Below, in pieces: positions 57,693 through 64,000 of a stretch of 64,000 nt of DNA (its first letter is position 1; the number at the start of each line of letters is the position of its first letter). This DNA comes from Kumtagia sp963820075. GTDB taxonomy: Bacteria; Pseudomonadota; Alphaproteobacteria; Rhizobiales; Rhizobiaceae. The translations under genes and the position numbers were made by a program. The stretch spans positions 124,001 through 188,000 of the forward strand of contig CAWFYS010000008.1 in assembly GCA_963820075.1 (NCBI GenBank), given 5' to 3'. Under the pieces are notes generated by a model. The model was not told the origin of the DNA and did not search any database. It saw nothing but the letters and a program-made list of their open reading frames with translations.

Positions 57693-60426
57693 GGCGCAGC
57701 GGCAGCCGGAACGCGAAGCACGCGCCCTTGCCCGGCTCCGATTCCAGCCATATGCGCCCGCCGAGATGATCGACGATTTGGCGGCAGATCGGAAGCCCAA
57801 GACCCGTCCCCGGGGGGCGGTTCGCGGCATCCCCGCCCTGGCGGAACTTCTCGAACACTGCCGCCTGTTCGCCGGGCGGCACGCCGGGGCCGTTGTCGCG
57901 GACCTCGACGAGGAGGCCGTCTCCGTCGGTGCGCAGCAGGACGCCGACCCTGCCGCCCACGGCCGGAACGAACTTCGCGGCGTTGGACAAAAGGTTCACC
58001 ATCACCTGGGTCAGCCGGTCGGGGTCCGCATGGATCAGCGGCACCTGGTCGGGCAAGGACAGATCGACCACCGCGCCGCGCTCGCGGAACAGTTCGGACG
58101 TGGCGCGCACGGCGTTCGCCACGATCGTCCGCATATCGACATCGGCGTTGTGCCACTCGGCATGTCCGGATTCGATCTTGGCCATGTCGAGGACCTGATT
58201 GACGAGACGGCTCAGGCGCTCGCTCTCGGAGACGACGATTTGCAGGAACTCCTCGCGCTGGCCGGCCTCCATGTCGGGCGCGTCGAGCATCAGCTCGGAC
58301 AAAGCGCGGATCGAGGTCAGCGGCGTCCGCAGTTCATGGGTCACCGAAGACATGAAATCATCCTTCAGTTGGTCAAGGCTCTTCAACTGCTCGTTTGCGG
58401 CGCGAAGGTCGGCGGTCGCCAGCTCGAGGGAGCGCGACTTGTCCTCAAGCGCGCGCGCGTAGCCGCGCAGTTGCGACGCCTCGTCCAGTATCTCGATCAC
58501 GTCGTCGATCGCCAGGGGTTCCTCCTGCGCGATCGAGGCAACCAGGACCCGGGCCGACGCGCTTCCCACCGCCCCGGCGAGCTGCCGCTCGACGCGATCG
58601 ACGAGGCGCGCGTCCGGGATCAGGTTCCCGACTGCGGCCACGCCGGTCTCGCGCGCATGGTCCTCGAACACCTGCCACGCCCGCTCCGCGCCGAGCAGAC
58701 GGCTCGCCAGCACCACCAGGTCCTCGAGCCGGGCGTGGCCCCGCCAGAAGACGGGGGCCGGCTCTCCCTCGGCATGCCCACGCTCGAAGACGTCGACGAA
58801 CAGCAGCCCCTGGCTCGCCTCGCGGGCCGAAGGCGCACGCCAGAGCGACAGGCCGACATAGAGCGCGCCGTTGACGAGAAGGCTCCAGAACAGCGAATGG
58901 GTCAGGCTGTCGAGCCCGACCAGGCCGAACAGCCGCTCGGGGGCGAGCAATGCGATTCCGAAAGGCCCGTGCTCGACGAATGCGCCTGCAATCCAGCCGG
59001 ACTTGGCCACCGAAGGCAGCATCAGCGTATAGGCCCACACCGCGAAGCCGCCGAGCAGCCCTCCCAGCGCGCCGGCTCGCGTGCCCCCGCGCCAATACAT
59101 GCCGACCAGCAGCGCCGGGGCAAACTGCGCGACGGCCGCGAAGCTGATCAGCCCGATGCTGACCAGCGCATAGGCCTCGCCGGCGACGCGGAAGTAAAGA
59201 TAGCCGAGCATCAGCACGGCGACGATCGCGGCGCGCCTGATATTGAGCAGCAGCAGCGTCAGGTCGCCGCTTCCGCGCGCGCCAAACCAGCGCAGGCGCA
59301 GCAGCGACGGCATGACCAGGTCGTTGCAGACCATCGTCGAAACCGCGATCGTCTCGACGATCAGCATTCCCGTGGCCGCCGACAGGCCGCCGACATAGGC
59401 GAAAAGCGCCAGCGCCGGCGCGCCATTGGCGAGCGGAAGCGACAGCACGAAGGTCTCGGCGTCCATCCGCCCGGGACCGAACAGGATCAACCCGCCGATC
59501 GCGATCGGCAGGACGAAGATATTGATCAGCAGCAAATAGGCGGGGAACACCCAGGCAGCCCGCCGCAGATGGCGTTCGTCGACGCATTCGACCACCATCA
59601 TCTGGAACTGGCGCGGCAGCAGCAGCACGGAAAGCATCGAGAGCAGCGTCAGGGCGAACCACTGGGCATAGCCGAACGAGGCGGCGCCAGCCTCGCCGCC
59701 GAGCCGCAACAGCGCGCGCAGCTCCGGAAAGGCCTGTGCGCGCGACCAGATGTCGGCCATGCCGTCGAACAGGCCCCAGGTCACGAAGGCGCCCACGGCA
59801 AGAAAGGCGACCAGCTTGACGGCCGACTCGAAGGCGATGGCCGCGACCATGCCCTCGTGCCGTTCGGTGCTGTCCAGGTGCCGCGTGCCGAACAGGATCG
59901 TGAAGGCCGCGAGCGCCAGCGCGACGAACAGCGTGCCGTCTTCCCACCAGGCGGTCGCCGGCACAGCGGTCGGCTGCGGACCGGAGGTGAGCAAGTGATA
60001 GCCGGCCGACACCGCTTTGAGCTGGAGCGCGATGTAGGGGACGATGCCGACGACGGTGATCAACGTGACCAGTGCCGCGAGCGTCGGGCTCTTGCCGTAA
60101 CGGCTGGCGATGAAGTCGGCGATCGAGGTGATCCGGTAGGTCCGCGCGATGCGGATCATCTTGCGCACGACGATTCCGGCGAGCAGCATGGCGAGCATCG
60201 GGCCGAGGTAGATCGGCAGGAACCAGACCCCGGACGCCGCCGCCCGCCCGACGCTGCCGAAATAGGTCCACGCGGTACAGTAGACCGCCAACGACAGCGC
60301 GTAGATCCAGGCGTTGCCGATCACCGAGCGGCCACGTGCCGCGCGCCGGTCGGCGAAAGCGGCGATCGCGAACAACAGCGACAGATAGCCGAACGAGACG
60401 GCCAGAACCAGCGGAGCGGCGATCAT
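57670..60426 (-). CDS. Sodium:solute symporter-histidine kinase fusion (CrbS/CbrA-like)
   Basis: 918-aa sensor kinase. The first ~500 residues are a sodium:solute symporter-like domain of many helices (AAPLVLAVSFGYLSLLFAIA, YIALQLKAVSAGYHLLTSGP, LLLPRQFQMMVVECVDERHL), which in CrbS/CbrA senses transport or binds substrate. A linker is followed by HisKA with FMSSVTHELRTPLTSIRALS (His about 696) and a HATPase domain with NLLSNAAKFVP (N box), VEVRDNGPGVPPGEQ (G1) and GTGLGLPICRQIVDHLGGRI (G2), all intact. Its ATG overlaps the stop of the upstream small membrane protein by 4 bp. In Vibrio and Pseudomonas such kinases control acetyl-CoA synthetase and acetate use. The adjacent ActP fits this role. 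Cytoplasmic membrane. Confidence 0.94.
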   Translation of the reverse strand: MIAAPLVLAVSFGYLSLLFAIAAFADRRAARGRSVIGNAWIYALSLAVYCTAWTYFGSVGRAAASGVWFLPIYLGPMLAMLLAGIVVRKMIRIARTYRITSIADFIASRYGKSPTLAALVTLITVVGIVPYIALQLKAVSAGYHLLTSGPQPTAVPATAWWEDGTLFVALALAAFTILFGTRHLDSTERHEGMVAAIAFESAVKLVAFLAVGAFVTWGLFDGMADIWSRAQAFPELRALLRLGGEAGAASFGYAQWFALTLLSMLSVLLLPRQFQMMVVECVDERHLRRAAWVFPAYLLLINIFVLPIAIGGLILFGPGRMDAETFVLSLPLANGAPALALFAYVGGLSAATGMLIVETIAVSTMVCNDLVMPSLLRLRWFGARGSGDLTLLLLNIRRAAIVAVLMLGYLYFRVAGEAYALVSIGLISFAAVAQFAPALLVGMYWRGGTRAGALGGLLGGFAVWAYTLMLPSVAKSGWIAGAFVEHGPFGIALLAPERLFGLVGLDSLTHSLFWSLLVNGALYVGLSLWRAPSAREASQGLLFVDVFERGHAEGEPAPVFWRGHARLEDLVVLASRLLGAERAWQVFEDHARETGVAAVGNLIPDARLVDRVERQLAGAVGSASARVLVASIAQEEPLAIDDVIEILDEASQLRGYARALEDKSRSLELATADLRAANEQLKSLDQLKDDFMSSVTHELRTPLTSIRALSELMLDAPDMEAGQREEFLQIVVSESERLSRLVNQVLDMAKIESGHAEWHNADVDMRTIVANAVRATSELFRERGAVVDLSLPDQVPLIHADPDRLTQVMVNLLSNAAKFVPAVGGRVGVLLRTDGDGLLVEVRDNGPGVPPGEQAAVFEKFRQGGDAANRPPGTGLGLPICRQIVDHLGGRIWLESEPGKGACFAFRLPLRPKANRPI

Positions 60427-60701
60427 CGCTCGGTCGGATCGATCTGATTGCCGCGCGGCGACGCAAGCGCATTCGCCTCGCTTGCCCAGGCGAGCAATCC
60501 AATCAGCGCCGCCCATATCGAAAAGAGCGCAACCGGCAGCAGCGGCAGCCCGAATACGGTGATATCGCGGTCCCAGACGATCAGCATCGGGAAGTTGAAC
60601 AGGACCAGCCCCGCGCCCCATAACGAGAGCAGCAACTGGGCGCGCGGCCAGCGCGCGGGACCTCTGCCGGCGCGGATCCGGTCCTGGTGTCGACCACTCA
60701 T
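60423..60701 (-). CDS. Small two-helix membrane protein coupled to the sensor kinase
   Basis: 92-aa protein from the ATG at 60701 (GGGGAG 7-8 nt upstream); the frame is open to 60749. Two hydrophobic helices are visible: LLLSLWGAGLVLFNFPMLIV and VFGLPLLPVALFSIWAALIG, then LLAWASEANA, followed by a polar tail (LASPRGNQIDPTER). The stop overlaps the kinase ATG by 4 bp (ATGA), so it is almost certainly co-translated. I do not recognise the family; by position it could be an accessory to the symporter-like domain of the kinase, comparable to the short subunits that accompany other sodium:solute symporters. Confidence 0.75.
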   Translation of the reverse strand: MSGRHQDRIRAGRGPARWPRAQLLLSLWGAGLVLFNFPMLIVWDRDITVFGLPLLPVALFSIWAALIGLLAWASEANALASPRGNQIDPTER

Positions 60702-60774
60702 CGGCGGCTCCCCTGGCAAGGTAAGGCCCAAGGCCTGCCACCCCGGCAAAACGCCCTGTCCATGTGACGGTCGA

Positions 60775-62280
60775 TCATAGCGCGTCGAGCCGGTAGTGCC
60801 GGCCCAGCCACTGCTTGAAACGACGCACGATCGCGAGCGAATCCTTCAGCGCCTGCCGCTCCAGCGTGCCGAGTTCGGCAAGCCGTATCCCGTTATCCGG
60901 CGTACGCCCGTCGGCCATCTGCCGCAGATTGTTCGCGAGCTTCAGGCCTATGAGAAAGTGGATCGCGTCGATCAGGTCGCGGGCAAGCGGCTCGTCGATG
61001 CGGCCGTCCGCTACCAGCGCGTTGAGCCGGGCGACCGTGCCGAGCGCGCGCACGCGATACTGCAGCGCCAGCGCCCGCACCCCGTGCACGAGCGGGAAAA
61101 TGCCGAGCTTCTTCAGGTCGATTTCGGCCGCCGCCCGTCCGCGCAACCCCGGCAGCCGCCACCACCAGCCGCCGTCGCCGCCGAACTGGTCGACGGCGCT
61201 CGCGAAGTGCGCATAGAATGCGTCGCTGCCGGACAACAGGCGATCGACGTGATCGCGCGCCTGCTCAAGCAGCGTCGCGTCGCCGGCCACGGCCGCGGCG
61301 TCGAGAAAGATGGCCAGGTTCATCGGCCCCTGCGGATCGGCACCATGGATCCATTGCCATAGCTGGCCGCGAAACGCGGAAAGCGGCTGGCGCCATGGCG
61401 GGCGGCTCAGCATGATGCCACCCGGACATGGCGGATAGCCGAAATCGATCAGCGCCGCCGTGAAGGCCTGGGTGACCGCTTCGAGCCCCTCGAACACGAA
61501 GCCGTCGCGCAGCAGCAGGGCGTTGTCCTGATCGGTCTTGATGATCTGCTCGCCGCGCCCTTCGCTGCCCATGACGATCAGGCAGCTATTGATGCGCAAC
61601 GGCTCCGGCGCGACCAGTTCCCAGAGGCGATGGAACACCTGCCGGTTGAGTTCACCCACGAGTCCGGCGATGACGTCGACGCGCACGCCGTCCTCGTGGA
61701 GCACTTTGATCAGCCCGTCGATCTGCCGCGCCGCCGCCTTCAGTTCCGTCAGGTCGGCCGACTGGGCAACCTGAAGCGCGATCATGTGCGAGTGGCTGGC
61801 CACGAAGGCCATCAGGTCGAGCTGACTGAGCACGCCGATCACGGCGTCGCCCTGGCGCACGACCACGCGATGGATGCGATGGCGCAGCATCAGGAGCATC
61901 GCATCGTAGAGTTCGTCATCGACCGAGACCGACCACGGCTCGAACGTTGCGACCTCGCGCACCGCAAGCTCGGCCGGAGGCTCCGGCCGAAGCAGCACTT
62001 CCCTGAGGTTGGTGGTGGTAAAAATGCCGATGCGCTGGCCATCCCGCACCAGCGCGTCGCTCAAGCCGCGCCGCGAAAGCTCGCGGCACAATGTGACGAT
62101 GTCCGTATCGCCTTCGACAAAAAACGGCTTGCGCACAAAGGCATCGCCGACCTTGGACGCCATCAGCGAGACGAACTCGCGCCGCTCCCGGCTTGCTGGC
62201 CCGCTCGGGCCAGCAGCCTGTGGGGCAATGACCGCCACCGTTTCCTGGACCTCCGTCGCACTCGGACCCGGTTGCGGCAT
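60775..62280 (-). CDS. CBS domain nucleotidyltransferase (DUF294 family)
   Basis: 501-aa cytoplasmic protein. After a disordered start, two CBS repeats (DAFVRKPFFVEGDTDIVTLC and ELAVREVATFEPWSVSVDDE) form an adenosyl-ligand binding module. A GlnD-like nucleotidyltransferase domain follows, with MGSEGRGEQIIKTDQDNALL (GS...DxD catalytic motif, about residue 237), and a C-terminal helical DUF294 region (ALALQYRVRALGTVARLNAL, DLIDAIHFLIGLKLANNLRQ). Similar proteins lie beside acetate or sodium:solute symporters in gamma-proteobacteria. It may modify a protein or RNA, or make a nucleotide signal; no target is known. Starts 14 bp after the actP stop. Confidence 0.9.
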   Translation of the reverse strand: MPQPGPSATEVQETVAVIAPQAAGPSGPASRERREFVSLMASKVGDAFVRKPFFVEGDTDIVTLCRELSRRGLSDALVRDGQRIGIFTTTNLREVLLRPEPPAELAVREVATFEPWSVSVDDELYDAMLLMLRHRIHRVVVRQGDAVIGVLSQLDLMAFVASHSHMIALQVAQSADLTELKAAARQIDGLIKVLHEDGVRVDVIAGLVGELNRQVFHRLWELVAPEPLRINSCLIVMGSEGRGEQIIKTDQDNALLLRDGFVFEGLEAVTQAFTAALIDFGYPPCPGGIMLSRPPWRQPLSAFRGQLWQWIHGADPQGPMNLAIFLDAAAVAGDATLLEQARDHVDRLLSGSDAFYAHFASAVDQFGGDGGWWWRLPGLRGRAAAEIDLKKLGIFPLVHGVRALALQYRVRALGTVARLNALVADGRIDEPLARDLIDAIHFLIGLKLANNLRQMADGRTPDNGIRLAELGTLERQALKDSLAIVRRFKQWLGRHYRLDAL

Positions 62281-62294
62281 CGGTCACTCGTTGC

Positions 62295-64000
62295 TCAGTG
62301 CCCGGACGCCTGTTCCGCGCCGATGCCTGTTTCCGAGCGGATCTGCTGCGCCGCGAAGCCGGCACGATCGATCCGCGCCCGCTCACTCTTGTCGAGCACC
62401 GAGAACAGCCAGATCCCGACGAACGCGATCGTCATCGAGAACAGCGCCGGAGACGCGTAGGGGAACGGCGCGGAGCCTGCCGGATTTCCGAGCGTGGCTT
62501 CCCACACCGACGGCGACAGAATCGTCAGAAGCACCGAGGTGATCAGCCCGAGGAAGCCTCCGACGAGCACGCCGCGCGTCGTGCAGTCCTTCCACAGCAC
62601 CGACATGAACAGCACGGGGAAGTTGGCCGAGGCCGCGATCGCGAAGGCCAGCGACACCATGAAGGCTATGTTCTGCTTCTCGAACGCAATCCCGAGCAGG
62701 ACCGCCAGCACGCCCAGGCATATTGTGGTGATGCGCGAGACGCGCAGCTCCGCGGCGCTGTCGGCCTTGCCGCGCTTGACGACCGTCGAGTAGATGTCGT
62801 GCGAGACGGCTGACGCACCGGACAGGGTGAGGCCGGCAACGACCGCCAGGATGGTCGCGAACGCCACCGCCGAGATGAAGCCCAGGAACACGTTTCCGCC
62901 GACGGCCTTCGCCAGGTGAACCGCCGCCATGTTGTTGCCGCCGATCAGCGCGCCCGTGCTGTCGACGAAGGCGGGATCCGTCAGGACGAATGTGATGGCG
63001 CCGAAGCCGATGATGAAGGTCAGCAGGTAGAAATAGCCGATCCACCCGGTGGCCCACATGACCGATTTGCGCGCTTCCTTCGCGCTCGGAACGGTGAAGA
63101 AGCGCATGAGAATATGCGGCAGGCCGGCCGTGCCGAACATCAGCGCCATGCCGAAGGAAATCGCCGAGATCGGGTCCTTGATGAAGTTGCCCGGCCCCAT
63201 GATCGCGAAGCCTTTTTGTGCCGCGACATCCGGCGGGTCGCCCGCCGCCGCCGCGATCCCGGTCTTGACCTCGACGGCACTGCTGAACAGCCCCTCCGGG
63301 CTGAAACCGTAGCGGAGCATCACCATGAAGGCCATGAATGTCGCGCCGCCAAGCAGCAGGCAGGCCTTGATGATCTGCACCCAGGTCGTCGCCGTCATGC
63401 CGCCGAACAGCACGTAGACCATCATCAGTGCGCCGACGATAACCACCGCTATCCAGTAGTCGAGCCCGAACAGCAGCTTGATCAACTGCCCCGCGCCGAC
63501 CATCTGCGCGATCAGGTAGAAGGCCACCACGACGAGCGTGCCCGACGCGGCGAAGATGCGCACTGGTGTCTGCGCGAAGCGGAACGCCGCCACGTCCGCG
63601 AAGGTGAATTTGCCGAGGTTGCGCAGGCGCTCGGCCATCAGGAATGTGATGACCGGCCAACCGACCAGAAATCCGATCGAATAGATCAGACCGTCGTAAC
63701 CGGAGGCCATCACAGCCGCCGAAATTCCGAGGAACGACGCCGCCGACATGTAGTCGCCGGCGATCGCCAGCCCGTTCTGGAACCCGGTGATGCCGCCGCC
63801 GGCGGTATAGAAATCGGCGGCCGACTTGGTTCGGGACGCCGCCCATTTCGTGATGAAGAGCGTAAGCACGACGAACGCCGCGAACATCGCGATCGCCGTC
63901 CAATTCGTGGGCTGCTTCACAGCGGGGCCGAGATCGCCGCCGGCGGCGAAAACGGCCGTCGGCAACGCGATAAAGGCAATAAGGCCGGCGGCCTTGCAAA
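62295..64000 (-). CDS. actP: Cation/acetate symporter ActP (5' end off window)
   Basis: Sodium:solute symporter that takes up acetate and glycolate. The sequence is close to E. coli ActP over its length: YTAGGGITGFQNGLAIAGDY, MSAASFLGISAAVMASGYDG, LIYSIGFLVGWPVITFLMAE, ATTWVQIIKACLLLGGATFM, MFGTAGLPHILMRFFTVPSA, NNMAAVHLAKAVGGNVFLGF, AFATILAVVAGLTLSGASAV and, at the end, IRSETGIGAEQASGH. The frame stays open to the right edge: it reads CKAAGLIAFIALPTAVFAAG before the mature start, an E. coli-like signal peptide, so the true ATG lies beyond 64000. First visible gene of the leftward acetate cluster; a short yjcH-like partner may lie just outside. Confidence 0.96.
   Translation of the reverse strand, partial: CKAAGLIAFIALPTAVFAAGGDLGPAVKQPTNWTAIAMFAAFVVLTLFITKWAASRTKSAADFYTAGGGITGFQNGLAIAGDYMSAASFLGISAAVMASGYDGLIYSIGFLVGWPVITFLMAERLRNLGKFTFADVAAFRFAQTPVRIFAASGTLVVVAFYLIAQMVGAGQLIKLLFGLDYWIAVVIVGALMMVYVLFGGMTATTWVQIIKACLLLGGATFMAFMVMLRYGFSPEGLFSSAVEVKTGIAAAAGDPPDVAAQKGFAIMGPGNFIKDPISAISFGMALMFGTAGLPHILMRFFTVPSAKEARKSVMWATGWIGYFYLLTFIIGFGAITFVLTDPAFVDSTGALIGGNNMAAVHLAKAVGGNVFLGFISAVAFATILAVVAGLTLSGASAVSHDIYSTVVKRGKADSAAELRVSRITTICLGVLAVLLGIAFEKQNIAFMVSLAFAIAASANFPVLFMSVLWKDCTTRGVLVGGFLGLITSVLLTILSPSVWEATLGNPAGSAPFPYASPALFSMTIAFVGIWLFSVLDKSERARIDRAGFAAQQIRSETGIGAEQASGH

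Noticed and set aside
57766..60447. 893-codon + strand ORF opposite the sensor kinase
   Set aside because: Composition-driven antisense frame, rich in His, Asp, Arg and Gln with no fold; the kinase motifs are on the minus strand.

Overview
The window looks like chromosomal core DNA of a Hyphomicrobiales (Rhizobiales) alphaproteobacterium close to Mesorhizobium/Phyllobacteriaceae. The basis is high GC, proS-lolC/E linkage, sdhE-mfd-recG clustering, the order dsbA-aroQ-accB-accC-aat-DUF2155-NDUFA12, an IalB homologue, an RNase E with an acidic insertion in its S1 domain, and abundant REP-like palindromes. The genus is inferred from gene content and order only.

Layout. 0-7.3 kb: lipoprotein-release permease (cut by the left edge), proS, a 640-bp gap with two candidate structured RNAs, ialB, an orphan family-5 solute-binding protein, a FrnE-type DsbA protein, and a vapBC-like pair whose toxin has lost active-site acids. 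7.3-19.9 kb: mfd, sdhE, recG, a DUF502 protein, glmS, glmU, ccdA, tRNA-Gly, tRNA-Tyr, rlmB. 19.9-24.6 kb: a glyoxylate-to-glycerate module (gcl-hyi-garR) facing an IclR regulator. 24.7-27.2 kb: a small membrane protein, tRNA-Thr, an outer-membrane barrel and a DXD glycosyltransferase, the most accessory-looking stretch. 27.3-44.8 kb: nadK, a DEAD-box helicase, an OmpA lipoprotein, a Cys-rich exported protein, prfB with a programmed frameshift site, pbp1A, amiC, rne, glsA, an aminotransferase and an M48 protease. 44.8-54.8 kb: dsbA, aroQ, accBC, aat, DUF2155, NDUFA12, a GNAT protein, gatB, an EamA transporter and an SH3 protein. 55.0-64.0 kb: one compact leftward cluster of ActP acetate permease (cut by the right edge), a CBS-nucleotidyltransferase, a small membrane protein, a symporter-fused histidine kinase, a lone receiver domain, and a membrane PAS/pseudokinase-like protein fused to a DEDDh exonuclease.

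The last cluster is the most interesting system. Permease, sensor, receiver and a membrane-anchored exonuclease with a degenerate kinase-like module are encoded together, with 4-bp overlaps joining neighbours. It resembles the acetate-responsive CrbS-type loci of gamma-proteobacteria, but the exonuclease carries an extra sensory half and the receiver has no DNA-binding output domain.

Two repeat families stand out: a bipartite hairpin repeat of 93-106 bp (four copies) and a 264-272 bp palindrome (two copies). In both, stem sequences differ between groups or copies while staying self-complementary.

Caution: ten genes between 12.5 and 43.5 kb carry an apparent single-base indel (recG, glmS, garR, the barrel, the glycosyltransferase, the DEAD helicase, pbp1A, amiC, rne, the M48 protease). 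Several of these are normally essential and none lies outside that interval, so I read them as sequence or assembly errors. The prfB frameshift is different and is a genuine programmed site.
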